From NCBI GenBank assembly GCA_910577665.1, contig CAJTOJ010000034.1:1-43222 (forward strand): 43,222 nt of DNA, written 5' to 3'. The notes beneath the pieces were generated by a model. That model saw only the letters and a program-made list of their open reading frames with translations. It did not search any database and was not told where the DNA came from. This stretch comes from an uncultured Acetatifactor sp. (lineage in GTDB: Bacteria > Bacillota > Clostridia > Lachnospirales > Lachnospiraceae). The stretch's first letter is position 1. Each line of letters opens with the position of its first letter. Both the position numbers and the translations under genes were made by a program. This document shows, in pieces, positions 7,466 to 16,499 of the stretch.

Positions 7466-9850
7466 ATGAATGAAAAAGTATTGCATACGTTAGAATATGA
7501 TAAAATAATTGAAATACTTGTAGGAAAAGCGGATTCTGAGCCTGGAAAGCAGATGTGCAGGCAGCTTCTGCCCTCCACTGACATAGACTGGATCCGCAAG
7601 AGCCAGACAGAGACCAGGGATGCCTGCAACCGGATTTTCAAATACGGCAGCACTTCCTTTGGCAGCAACCGGGATCTTGGGTTCTCTATCCGTTCCCTGG
7701 AGATCGGCAGTACGCTTAACATAGAAGAGCTGATGCGTCTGGCTGCCATGCTGGACAATGTGAACCGTATCAAAGTCTATGGCAGAAAAGAACGGGAAGA
7801 CCAGCCGGAGGACAGCCTGGATGAATATTTCTCCAGACTGACTCCTCTGACCCAGCTTGCCAATGAGATCAACCGTTGTATCATCTCTCAGGATGAGATT
7901 GCGGATGATGCCAGCCCTAAGCTTAAGAGTATCCGCCGCTCTATGATCCAGACCGGGGACAAGATCCATTCCCAGCTCACCACCATGCTGGGAGGCGCCT
8001 ACCGCACCTACCTGCAGGATGCCGTGATTACCATGCGTAACAACCGTTACTGTATACCTGTGAAAGCCGAGTACAAAGGCCAGGTGAACGGTATGATACA
8101 CGACCAGTCTGCCACAGGATCTACTTATTTCATAGAGCCTGCTGCCGTGGTAAACTTGAACAACCAGCTTAGGGAACTGGAACTCCAGGAGCGGGAAGAG
8201 ATCAATGCCATCTTAGCGGACCTAAGTGCCATGGCCGCCTCCCATACAGAAGAACTGGCTGTGAACCAGACTGTTATGACCACCCTTGACTTCATCTTCG
8301 CCAAGGCAGAGATGGCCATAGAGCAGAATGCCACACAGCCACTGTTCAACGATGACCACTATATCAATATCCGGAAGGGAAGGCATCCTTTGCTGGACCG
8401 GAAAAAAGTCATACCCATAGACATCCATCTGGGAAAAGATTTCGATCTTCTCATTGTCACCGGACCCAATACTGGCGGTAAGACTGTATCCTTGAAGACC
8501 GTAGGCCTTTTCACTTTAATGGGTCAAGCCGGACTTCATATCCCGGCCCTGGACCGTTCCGAACTGTCTATTTTCACGGAAGTGTATGCAGATATCGGGG
8601 ATGAGCAGAGCATTGAACAGAGTCTGTCCACCTTCTCCTCCCACATGAAGAGCATTGTCCACATCCTGGATCATGCAGACGGGGACTGTCTGTGTCTCTT
8701 TGATGAACTGGGAGCTGGTACAGATCCCACAGAAGGGGCTGCCCTGGCCATCTCCATTTTGAATTTCCTCCACGACAGGGGGATCCGCACTATGGCCACC
8801 ACTCACTACAGTGAGCTGAAGATCTACGCCCTGTCCACCAGCTTTGTGGAAAATGCCTGCTGCGAGTTCAATGTGGAAACCCTACAGCCCACCTACAGAC
8901 TGCTTATTGGCATACCGGGAAAAAGCAATGCCTTCGCCATATCCGCCAAACTGGGTCTGTCTGAGGAGATCATCTCCGCTGCCAGGGAACAGATCGGCAA
9001 AGAGGACAAGACATTTGAAGACGTGATTTCCGATCTGGAACAGAGCCGCATCACCATAGAAAAGGAACAGCGGGAGATTGCCCGGCACAAGGAACAGATC
9101 CGTGCATTGCAGGAACAACTACAGCAGAAAAACGAGAAAATTGACAAGGCCAAGGATAAAATCCTTAGGGAAGCCAACGAGAAAGCCCGTGAGATCCTCC
9201 AGGAGGCCAAGGATATTGCGGATGAAACCATAAGGGATTTCAACCGGATTGACACAGGTACAGACATCCGCGAACTGGAGAAGAAACGTCAGAAGGTACG
9301 TGACAAGATCGGGGAGAAGAACCAGCACTTATCTTTAAACCATGGAAAGCAGGAACCTATCCGGAAAACCGTTGACCCCGAAAAACTGAAAAAGGGGGAT
9401 ACCGTGAAGATCCTCTCCATGGGACTGAAAGGCACTGTTTCCACCCTGCCAGATGCAAAGGGAGGACTCTTTGTCCAGTGTGGTATCATTCGTACCCAGA
9501 CCAATGTAAAAGACCTGATCTACCTGGAGGAGGATGCTGCATCCACTTCTGTGCCCAGGCGCACTGGTTCCAGCTCCGGCAAGATCAAAATGTCCAAGAC
9601 CATGTCCATCTCCACAGAAATCAATCTTCTGGGTAAAACTGTGGACGAGGCCATTCCACAGCTAGATAAATACCTGGATGATGCCTACCTGGCCCATCTG
9701 CCAAATGTGCGGGTGGTTCATGGGAAGGGAACTGGTGCTTTGCGCAATGCCGTACACAGCCACTTGAAGCGATTGAAATATGTGAAGGAATACCGTCTGG
9801 GTGAGTACGGGGAAGGTGACGCAGGTGTCACCATTGTTACATTCAAGTAG
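7466..9850 (+). CDS. mutS2: MutS2 (RqcU) family ATPase/endonuclease
   Basis: MutS-like ABC ATPase with a C-terminal Smr domain. In Bacillus the family acts on collided ribosomes (splitting/rescue) and in other bacteria it restrains recombination; it does not do mismatch repair. Walker A is GPNTGGKT at residues 333-340. Walker B and D-loop follow around LCLFDELGAGTDP. A long charged coiled-coil spans about 510-620. The Smr nuclease-type domain is at about 715-794, with VHGKGTGALR. At 794 residues it is full length. The ATG is preceded by GGGGAAG. It is transcribed against the leftward replication fork, unlike its leftward neighbours, and is followed after 46 bp by a two-component system that may be co-transcribed. 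Confidence 0.96.
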   Translation: MNEKVLHTLEYDKIIEILVGKADSEPGKQMCRQLLPSTDIDWIRKSQTETRDACNRIFKYGSTSFGSNRDLGFSIRSLEIGSTLNIEELMRLAAMLDNVNRIKVYGRKEREDQPEDSLDEYFSRLTPLTQLANEINRCIISQDEIADDASPKLKSIRRSMIQTGDKIHSQLTTMLGGAYRTYLQDAVITMRNNRYCIPVKAEYKGQVNGMIHDQSATGSTYFIEPAAVVNLNNQLRELELQEREEINAILADLSAMAASHTEELAVNQTVMTTLDFIFAKAEMAIEQNATQPLFNDDHYINIRKGRHPLLDRKKVIPIDIHLGKDFDLLIVTGPNTGGKTVSLKTVGLFTLMGQAGLHIPALDRSELSIFTEVYADIGDEQSIEQSLSTFSSHMKSIVHILDHADGDCLCLFDELGAGTDPTEGAALAISILNFLHDRGIRTMATTHYSELKIYALSTSFVENACCEFNVETLQPTYRLLIGIPGKSNAFAISAKLGLSEEIISAAREQIGKEDKTFEDVISDLEQSRITIEKEQREIARHKEQIRALQEQLQQKNEKIDKAKDKILREANEKAREILQEAKDIADETIRDFNRIDTGTDIRELEKKRQKVRDKIGEKNQHLSLNHGKQEPIRKTVDPEKLKKGDTVKILSMGLKGTVSTLPDAKGGLFVQCGIIRTQTNVKDLIYLEEDAASTSVPRRTGSSSGKIKMSKTMSISTEINLLGKTVDEAIPQLDKYLDDAYLAHLPNVRVVHGKGTGALRNAVHSHLKRLKYVKEYRLGEYGEGDAGVTIVTFK

Positions 9851-9896
9851 ATGCATCTGTATCAGAAACCACATATAACCAATAAGGAGAACCTAC

Positions 9897-10598
9897 ATGG
9901 TAAGCAAACAGAGAATCTTAATTGTAGATGATGACAACAACATAGCAGAACTAATTTCCCTGTATCTGCTGAAGGAATGCTTCGAGACCATGATCGTCAA
10001 TGACGGAGAATCCGTGCTGCCTGCCATGGACACCTTTGCTCCCAATCTGATTCTTCTGGACATTATGCTGCCCGGCATGGACGGGTACCAGGTATGCCGG
10101 GAAGTCCGGGCAAAATATCCCGTTCCCATCATCATGCTCTCCGCAAAGGGAGAAGTGTTTGACAAAGTACTGGGACTGGAGCTTGGGGCAGATGACTACA
10201 TTGAGAAACCCTTTGACTCCAAAGAGCTGGTGGCCAGGGCCAAGGCAGTATTGCGCCGGTATAAACCTGCTACCACGGTCTCTGAGAATTCCAATGACAA
10301 ATATGTGGAATATGCCGATCTGACCATCAATCTTACCAATTATTCTGTTGTCTATATGGGGCGGACGGTGGAAATGCCCCCCAAGGAACTGGAACTGCTC
10401 TATTTTCTGGCCTCCTCCCCAAATCATGTGTTCACCAGGGAACAGCTTCTGGATCAGATCTGGGGCTATGAATACATCGGAGACACCCGTACCGTAGATG
10501 TCCATATCAAGCGATTGCGGGAAAAGATCAAGGATCACGGCAACTGGAAGATCACTACCATCTGGGGAATCGGTTATAAATTTGAAGTGAGAAACTGA
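9897..10598 (+). CDS. OmpR/PhoB-family response regulator
   Basis: DNA-binding response regulator of 233 residues. The receiver domain has the acidic pocket DDD (11-13), phosphoacceptor D55 in LLDIMLPG and the conserved K in EKPFDSKE. The C-terminal winged helix (about 130-232) has the PPKELELL start, the REQLLDQIWG turn, the TVDVHIKRLREKI recognition helix and a GIGYKFE wing. AAGGAG precedes the ATG. The kinase gene begins 40 bp downstream, so the two form a cognate pair. The regulon is unknown, and neither protein gives a ligand clue. Confidence 0.95.
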   Translation: MVSKQRILIVDDDNNIAELISLYLLKECFETMIVNDGESVLPAMDTFAPNLILLDIMLPGMDGYQVCREVRAKYPVPIIMLSAKGEVFDKVLGLELGADDYIEKPFDSKELVARAKAVLRRYKPATTVSENSNDKYVEYADLTINLTNYSVVYMGRTVEMPPKELELLYFLASSPNHVFTREQLLDQIWGYEYIGDTRTVDVHIKRLREKIKDHGNWKITTIWGIGYKFEVRN

Positions 10599-10638
10599 TG
10601 AATGTTACAATTTCTGTAAATAATGGGGCCGGAAACGC

Positions 10639-12066
10639 ATGAAAAAAACCTTATACCTCAAATTTGTGCTGGCTTATTTTATCTTCGGGGTATTCAGCTT
10701 CATTGTAGTGGCCACTTTTGTGCCAAGTATGACCATGGAACACTTGATCCGGGAGAAAGCGGAAGACCTCTACACGGAAGCCACTATGATTGCGGATACT
10801 TATGCCAGTGGTCTCTACACCAGTGACACTGACCTGGAGACGGTAAAGGACCAGCTTGATTTCCTCTCCATCTGCCTGGGTTCCGCTATCCGGATCATCA
10901 ATCCTTCCGGTAGGCTGGTGCTGGATACCGAAACCCCGCTGAATGTAGATGATGTGATCATCATTGAGGCTTTTGATCCCACTGTCACCAGGAATTCTTA
11001 CTATACTGTAAATGATTTTTTTGGCAGCTTTGAATCAGATATGCTCAGTGTATTTGCTCCTATCACCAGTAGCTTTAAAGTCAAGGGATATGTGGTAATA
11101 CACTATGATATGAACGATATTGCGAAATCCTGTAACAGTCTACTGGGTATCTCCTATGTGATGCTGGTAATCCTGCTGCTGCTATCCTTGATTATCCTGA
11201 TCTTCTTCACGGAGATTGTCTATGTCCCCCTGCGAAAGATCACTTATGCCACGGAACAATATGCAGAAGGGAATATGCATTATGAATTCCAGGTGGAAAG
11301 TGATGATGAAATCGGTTATCTGTCGGCCTGTCTGAACTATATGGCCAGCCAGATTGCAGGCGCCGAAGATGACCAGAAGAAATTCGTGGCCAATGTATCC
11401 CACGATTTCCGTTCTCCACTGACTTCCATCCGTGGGTACCTGGATGCCATGATAGACGGTACCATTCCCCCGGAACTTCATGAGAAATATTTGGGAATCC
11501 TGCTCAACGAGACAGAACGCCTCACCAAACTCACCAACAGTCTGCTGACCTTGAATAACCTGAACACAAAGGGGATGCTCTTAGACCGCACAGATTTCGA
11601 TATCAATACCATCATACGCAGTACGGCCGCTTCTTTTGAAGGTACCTGCAAGAAAAAAACCATGGCCATTGAACTGATCCTCACAGGAGATAAACTGTAT
11701 GTACATGCCGACATGGAAAAAATCCAACAAGTGCTTTATAATCTGATCGACAATGCCATCAAGTTCAGCCATCAGGATTCTGTCATTAAGGTGGAGACTT
11801 CCCTAAAGAAAAACAAGCTCTTTGTTTCCATCAAGGATACAGGCATTGGCATTCCCAAGGATAACCTGAAGCTGATCTGGGACAGATTCTACAAATCAGA
11901 CCTGTCCAGGGGAAAAGACAAGAAAGGAACTGGTCTGGGACTATCCATTGTAAAAGAGATCATCAACTGTCACGGTGAACACATCAATGTAATCAGCACG
12001 GAAGGTGTGGGAACGGAATTCATCTTTTCCCTGCCCCTTGCCGCCGAAGACGATGAAGAAGACTGA
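10639..12066 (+). CDS. Membrane sensor histidine kinase, partner of the upstream regulator
   Basis: Classical HisKA kinase of 475 residues. It has TM1 at about 8-30, an extracytoplasmic sensor region of about 130 residues, TM2 at about 170-195 (LLLLSLIILIFF), then a HAMP segment. The phosphoacceptor motif SHDFRSPLTS is complete, with its histidine. The ATP-binding domain has the N box NLIDNAIKFS, the DTGIGIP G1 box and GTGLGLSIV. All catalytic boxes are intact. The ribosome binding site is weak (GGAAAC). It is convergent with the following leftward gene, with only 24 bp between stop codons and no terminator visible there. Signal unknown. Confidence 0.95.
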   Translation: MKKTLYLKFVLAYFIFGVFSFIVVATFVPSMTMEHLIREKAEDLYTEATMIADTYASGLYTSDTDLETVKDQLDFLSICLGSAIRIINPSGRLVLDTETPLNVDDVIIIEAFDPTVTRNSYYTVNDFFGSFESDMLSVFAPITSSFKVKGYVVIHYDMNDIAKSCNSLLGISYVMLVILLLLSLIILIFFTEIVYVPLRKITYATEQYAEGNMHYEFQVESDDEIGYLSACLNYMASQIAGAEDDQKKFVANVSHDFRSPLTSIRGYLDAMIDGTIPPELHEKYLGILLNETERLTKLTNSLLTLNNLNTKGMLLDRTDFDINTIIRSTAASFEGTCKKKTMAIELILTGDKLYVHADMEKIQQVLYNLIDNAIKFSHQDSVIKVETSLKKNKLFVSIKDTGIGIPKDNLKLIWDRFYKSDLSRGKDKKGTGLGLSIVKEIINCHGEHINVISTEGVGTEFIFSLPLAAEDDEED

Positions 12067-12090
12067 ATCCGCATGTTTTTCCAAAATTTA

Positions 12091-12834
12091 TCACACATAC
12101 AGTACCGTATACAGATATTCCCTCCCCTTCTTCCCTACCCTGGTGACGATACCTACATGGTACAGGATATGCAATACTGTCTGGGCCAGGGATAAAGGGA
12201 TATGGGCTGCCTTTGCGAATTCCCTGGAGGTAAAAGAATCCTCCAGCTGGTAAGGCACGAACTGCATGTAATCCTCCAGCCGGGCAATATCCACTTCCTC
12301 CACCAGTTCCAAGGGAATGCGGTCATACCGGCTGGAACCTTTTTTCTTATCCTTGCTCCAGCCATTCAGCAGCCTGTATTCCTCCACATCCAGGAGTACC
12401 AGCTTGATCCGCAGATTCGGATCTCTCAAGAATGTCTTGATCTTATACAGTTCCGCGAAAGCCATATAGGGATTCCCTTTCACAGGGGACTTTCTCCTGT
12501 TGCTCAGCTCACCGCTCTCCTCATCGATCCAGATCAGCCATTTCTGGCGGGGGATAGGATATACAATTGTCACCGGATACTGGGCAAGGAAACAGGTTAG
12601 TTTCCCACGCAGCTTGTCAAACTGTCTCGTCTGGATCTCAATGATCTCCCCATCCGCATAGATATCTGCCACATAATTGTCTATGGGAACCTCCTGCCTG
12701 TCCTCGTCCGGCTCATAATAATTCTTCAACACAGCATGGACAGACTTCTCCGCCAGGGTACCGATTCCCAGGCGCTGCCTGTCCACACCAATTATTTTTT
12801 TCCTGGCAATTTCAAAATTTTTCTGATCTATCAT
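12091..12834 (-). CDS. Unrecognised protein with possible PD-(D/E)XK nuclease fold and C-terminal winged helix
   Basis: I do not recognise a named family. The N-terminal 95 residues show a pattern typical of the restriction-endonuclease fold: E29 in a first helix (GTLAEKSVHAVL), D57 in VADIY, then EIQ at 66-68, followed by a hydrophobic strand (VTIVYPIP). The third motif has Q where K is commonest, a variant seen in some members of the fold. The middle (about 100-180) is basic. The last 70 residues (FTSREFAKAAHIPLSLAQTV...LYHVGIVTRVGKKGREYLY) read as a winged-helix DNA-binding domain. Nuclease function is inference only. No strong Shine-Dalgarno is seen at the ATG. It lies alone, opposite in direction to the flanking kinase and nagB genes. 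Confidence 0.75.
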   Translation of the reverse strand: MIDQKNFEIARKKIIGVDRQRLGIGTLAEKSVHAVLKNYYEPDEDRQEVPIDNYVADIYADGEIIEIQTRQFDKLRGKLTCFLAQYPVTIVYPIPRQKWLIWIDEESGELSNRRKSPVKGNPYMAFAELYKIKTFLRDPNLRIKLVLLDVEEYRLLNGWSKDKKKGSSRYDRIPLELVEEVDIARLEDYMQFVPYQLEDSFTSREFAKAAHIPLSLAQTVLHILYHVGIVTRVGKKGREYLYTVLYV

Positions 12835-12956
12835 GATTTTAGGAGATAAACTGAAAATGTTCTTCCTTTCGTTATAACAGTCATAAAATTCATTTTCACC
12901 ATTATACCTTTTTATCTACCTGCGGGCAACGGAAAATTTGACTTCTCTGGAATGCA

Positions 12957-12981
12957 CTTAAAAGCACGATTGCTTTTTAAG
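12957..12981. terminator. Hairpin between the hypothetical gene and nagB
   Basis: CTTAAAAGCA, loop CGAT, then TGCTTTTTAAG. It is AT-rich with weak T-rich flanks. It could attenuate transcription in either direction, but it sits upstream of both flanking genes, so its role is unclear. The remaining 296-bp interval shows no convincing operator; a direct repeat of GACAATTA lies at about 13074-13090. Confidence 0.3.
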
Positions 12982-13130
12982 GCTACACGTGATACATACA
13001 AATATTTGCCAACCTGAAAATAATGATGTAAATATTGGTAATAATATGATACAATAAGTACAGGAAATTTGAAGACAATTAGGACAATTAAGGGCAAAAT
13101 ATAACAACAAGAAAGGCACGGTGTTAAATT

Positions 13131-13895
13131 ATGAAAATTTTTGCAGCAAAGGACTACCATGACTTAAGCCGCAAGGCGGCAAACATCATCTCTGCGCAGG
13201 TCATCATGAAACCAGATGCGGTTCTGGGGCTTGCAACCGGCTCCACACCCATTGGCACTTACAAACAGCTACAGGAGTGGTATGAGAAAGGAGACCTGGA
13301 TTTCTCAAAGGTGCACAGCATTAACCTGGATGAATACAAAGGGCTCCCGGGTACCCATGACCAGAGCTACCGCTATTTCATGAACTACAATCTGTTCGAT
13401 CATATCAATATCAATAAAGCCAACACCGATGTACCAAACGGGCTTGCAGAGAATGCCGCAAAAGAATGTGCCCGCTATGATGCGCTGATTCAGGAAAAAG
13501 GTGGAATTGATCTCCAGCTTCTGGGCATCGGAGGCAATGGCCATATTGGCTTTAATGAGCCTGCTGACATCTTCCAGGCAGGAACCCATGTGGTGACCCT
13601 GACGGAAGAGACCAGGCAGGCCAATGCCAGGTTCTTCGAATCCATTGAGCAGGTTCCCACCCACGCGCTGACTATGGGCATCAAAGGTATCATGACTGCC
13701 AGGAAAGTACTGCTCTTAGCCTCCGGGGAAGGCAAGGCAGAAGCCGTGTACAATTCCTTCTTCGGGCCTGTAAGCCCTACAGTACCAGCCTCCATCCTGC
13801 AGCTGCACAGGGATTGCATTGTAATCGCAGATGAAGAGGCCCTTTCCCTGACCAGGGAAAAGATCTCCTGGGAGGGCGCTGTGTATGATTGTTAA
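13131..13895 (+). CDS. nagB: Glucosamine-6-phosphate deaminase
   Basis: Converts glucosamine-6-phosphate to fructose-6-phosphate and ammonia, the last step of amino-sugar catabolism. At 254 residues it is of the short, Bacillus-like form. Visible landmarks are the phosphate loop ATGSTPIGTY (35-44), the catalytic D67 in NLDEY and the GIGGNGHIGFNEP active-site segment (132-144) with H138 and E143. It overlaps the nagA start by 11 bp, which indicates translational coupling in a two-gene operon. No NagR/GntR regulator or transporter is adjacent, so substrate entry and control must be encoded elsewhere. Confidence 0.97.
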   Translation: MKIFAAKDYHDLSRKAANIISAQVIMKPDAVLGLATGSTPIGTYKQLQEWYEKGDLDFSKVHSINLDEYKGLPGTHDQSYRYFMNYNLFDHININKANTDVPNGLAENAAKECARYDALIQEKGGIDLQLLGIGGNGHIGFNEPADIFQAGTHVVTLTEETRQANARFFESIEQVPTHALTMGIKGIMTARKVLLLASGEGKAEAVYNSFFGPVSPTVPASILQLHRDCIVIADEEALSLTREKISWEGAVYDC

Positions 13896-14985
13896 AAACG
13901 GAACCGTATTCCAGGAGAATAAGACTTTCTGCAAACGAGACTTGTATATAGAAAATGGCAAAATCACAGACAACGCCACAGGACTTACAGATACCACTGA
14001 AATTGATGCCCAGGGGCTGTATGTCCTTCCCGGGCTGGTAGATATCCACAGTCATGGCGCTATGGGATATGACTTTTCAGATGGCAACCTGGAAGGACTA
14101 AAAGCCATCCTGGCCTATGAATATACCCATGGCATTACATCCTACTGCCCTACTTCCATGACCATTGAGAAAGAGCTGCTACAGAAGCTCTTTCACTCCA
14201 TGGGGGACTGGGAGGACCAGCCAGGACTTTCCCATGTAGCCGGCATCAATATGGAAGGACCCTTCCTGGATGCATCCCGTAAAGGTGCCCACAGATCAGA
14301 ATGTATCCTTCCCCCGGATGTGGATTTCTTCCGGGAATGCAATGAAGCCTGTGGAAATCTGATCCGCCTTGTCACACTGGCACCCAATGTGGACGGTGCC
14401 ATGGAATTTATCCAGGCCCTTTCCGAAGAAGTGGTGATCTCCCTGGGGCACAGTGCTGCTGACTATAACACAGCCAGAAAAGCCATCCAGGCCGGTGCAG
14501 ACCATGTGACCCACCTGTACAATGCCATGAATCCTCTGGGACACAGGGCGCCTGGTATCATTGGTGCTGCCTCTGAATCCGATACCTGTGTGGCAGAACT
14601 AATCTGTGATGGCATCCATGTCCACGAAAGCATGGTGCGGGTAGCTTTCAAGCTCTTCCCTGACAGAATTGCATTAATCAGCGATTCCATGCGTGCTACC
14701 GGAATGAAGAATGGTACCTATGATCTTGGCGGACAACAGGTAACAGTAGATGGAAGGCTAGCTACATTGGCAGATGGTACCATTGCCGGATCCGCTACCA
14801 ATGTGTTCGACTGCATGAAGATGGCTGTCTCCTTCGGCATTCCACTGGAAGACGCCATTGCCGCTGCTACCATGACTCCGGCCAAGAGCATTGGCATTTT
14901 TGGGAAAGTTGGATCCCTTGTTCCTGGAAAACGGGCAGATGTGATCCTGGTGGATAAAGACTTGAACCTGGTGAAAGTTATCTGA
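13885..14985 (+). CDS. nagA: N-acetylglucosamine-6-phosphate deacetylase
   Basis: Amidohydrolase that removes acetate from GlcNAc-6-P to feed NagB. At 366 residues it is of normal length. Metal and catalytic features are H55 and H57 in VDIHSHG, the glutamate in NMEGPFLD, histidine in LGHSAADY, histidine in DHVTHLYNAM and the catalytic aspartate in ALISDSMRATG. The ATG lies inside the last codons of nagB. A strong terminator follows 34 bp after the stop. Together with nagB this supports use of GlcNAc from mucin, chitin or peptidoglycan, in keeping with a gut habitat. Confidence 0.97.
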   Translation: MIVKNGTVFQENKTFCKRDLYIENGKITDNATGLTDTTEIDAQGLYVLPGLVDIHSHGAMGYDFSDGNLEGLKAILAYEYTHGITSYCPTSMTIEKELLQKLFHSMGDWEDQPGLSHVAGINMEGPFLDASRKGAHRSECILPPDVDFFRECNEACGNLIRLVTLAPNVDGAMEFIQALSEEVVISLGHSAADYNTARKAIQAGADHVTHLYNAMNPLGHRAPGIIGAASESDTCVAELICDGIHVHESMVRVAFKLFPDRIALISDSMRATGMKNGTYDLGGQQVTVDGRLATLADGTIAGSATNVFDCMKMAVSFGIPLEDAIAAATMTPAKSIGIFGKVGSLVPGKRADVILVDKDLNLVKVI

Positions 14986-15019
14986 AATATACATCTAAGT
15001 AAACTCATAAGGAATTTCC

Positions 15020-15062
15020 AATAACACATACCCCGCAGCATATCTGCGGGGTATGTGTTATT
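15020..15062. terminator. Strong bidirectional terminator between nagA and the antiporter gene
   Basis: A perfect 19-bp stem (15020-15038 with 15044-15062) around a CATAT loop has a GC-rich core, CCCCGCAG/CTGCGGGG, and an AT-rich base that supplies a T-tract in both directions. It serves the convergent nagBA and antiporter transcripts. Confidence 0.92.
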
Positions 15063-15098
15063 TTATGTTATTCTGGCCCTAAACTTTTCTTCCAGTCT

Positions 15099-16289
15099 TT
15101 ATGCGGTTGCCTGTGCCGCTTTTCCATCCTTGGCATATAGGATCTTCAAGATGATTGGCGTAGAAATACTGGATACCACAATCAACAGGATCACCGCCGC
15201 AAAATATTCCGAAGTCAACAGGCCCACAGACAAACCCTTCTGGGCGACAATCAAGGCTACTTCTCCCCTGGTCATCATCCCCACCCCTATTTTCAAGCTA
15301 TCTGGCATGGAGAATTTACAGGCTTTTGCCATCAGACCACAGCCCAAAATCTTGGCAACCAGTGCCACTGCCACAAATCCCAGGGAGAACAGCAGGATAC
15401 TTCCATTGATATGATCAATGCTGGTCTTGAACCCGATACTGGCGAAGAACACAGGCCCAAAAATCATATAGGAACTGATCTCCATCTTCTGGTCTATATA
15501 GGAGGAATCCCGGATGGAACAGAGCACGATACCTGCCACATACGCCCCTGTGATATCTGCAATCCCAAAAAAGTGTTCAGCTGCATAAGCAAAAAAGAAA
15601 CATAGTGCAAGACTTAAGATGGGAATTCTCTGGGTATGGGGATAACGGTCATCCAGTATCTTAAACAATTTATACACAATAATTCCCACTACAAATGCCA
15701 TAATAAAGAACAGGATTGTGGATAACACCACACTGCCAGGATTGGATTCCGGGTTCTTGAACCCGATTACAAAGGTCAGTACAATGATACCGATTACATC
15801 ATCAATAATGGCAGCACTGAGTATGGTAGTACCTACTTTACCCTTCAGCTTTCCCATTTCCTTTAGGGACTGAACTGTAATGCTGACACTGGTAGCTGTC
15901 ATGATGACTCCGATGAATACAGCCACATAGAATTTTTCGGATCCCCAGGGGGCTGCCCCATAGAAACCCATATACAGCAGAGTACCTCCTATGAGAGGTA
16001 CAAATACGCCTGCGCAGGCAATCAGAAGGGCCACAGGTCCTGTCTTCAACAGTTCCTTCAGATCTGTCTCCAGTCCTGCAGAGAACATCAGCAATACCAC
16101 ACCAATCTCTGCCATCTGTACCAGAAAATCCGACTGCTGCACAAATCCCAGCACACTTGGGCCTATAAGCAGACCGGCAATAATCTCTCCCACTACCTGT
16201 GGTGCCTTGCATTTTCTGGCCAGTATCCCGAAAGATTTCGCGAATATAATGATAATGGCCAGATCTTTAAATACATTGTAAGCTTCCAT
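15099..16289 (-). CDS. CPA2-family monovalent cation:proton antiporter
   Basis: Integral membrane protein of 396 residues with about twelve hydrophobic segments throughout, of the Na+/H+ exchanger superfamily (Kef/NapA-like). Recognisable pieces are GEIIAGLLIGPSVLG near the N-terminus, EIGVVLLMFSAGLETD, the discontinuous-helix region TATSVSITVQSLKE with SAAIIDDVIGIIVL (the adjacent acidic pair expected for electrogenic exchange), and GVGMMTRGEVALIVA near the end. There is no C-terminal RCK/TrkA-N domain, which argues against a gated KefB/C. The start is ATG 16289, with GAGGGAAAG upstream; an in-frame ATG 27 bases earlier has no such site. The ion (Na+ or K+) cannot be told. Confidence 0.9.
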   Translation of the reverse strand: MEAYNVFKDLAIIIIFAKSFGILARKCKAPQVVGEIIAGLLIGPSVLGFVQQSDFLVQMAEIGVVLLMFSAGLETDLKELLKTGPVALLIACAGVFVPLIGGTLLYMGFYGAAPWGSEKFYVAVFIGVIMTATSVSITVQSLKEMGKLKGKVGTTILSAAIIDDVIGIIVLTFVIGFKNPESNPGSVVLSTILFFIMAFVVGIIVYKLFKILDDRYPHTQRIPILSLALCFFFAYAAEHFFGIADITGAYVAGIVLCSIRDSSYIDQKMEISSYMIFGPVFFASIGFKTSIDHINGSILLFSLGFVAVALVAKILGCGLMAKACKFSMPDSLKIGVGMMTRGEVALIVAQKGLSVGLLTSEYFAAVILLIVVSSISTPIILKILYAKDGKAAQATA

Positions 16290-16417
16290 ATTTCTTTCCC
16301 TCACTTGGTTTCTCAAACTTCTAAACTATGATTATAGCACAATTTTTTTATCCGTAAAGTGGTATTTCTGCCAAAAAATATACAAATGGAAGAAATACAG
16401 GAATGCATAATTCACTG

Positions 16418-16452
16418 AAAAATACGCCAGGTCATTGTGTCCCAGCGTATTT
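16418..16452 (-). terminator. Terminator after gyrA
   Basis: AAATACGC (16420-16427) pairs with GCGTATTT (16445-16452), and on the minus strand the stem runs into a T-rich tail. It lies 48 bp beyond the gyrA stop and would end the dnaA-to-gyrA transcript. Confidence 0.7.
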
Positions 16453-16499
16453 ATCATTTATTTATAAATTTCCAGATGTACTGCCTTTTACATTGGTTT

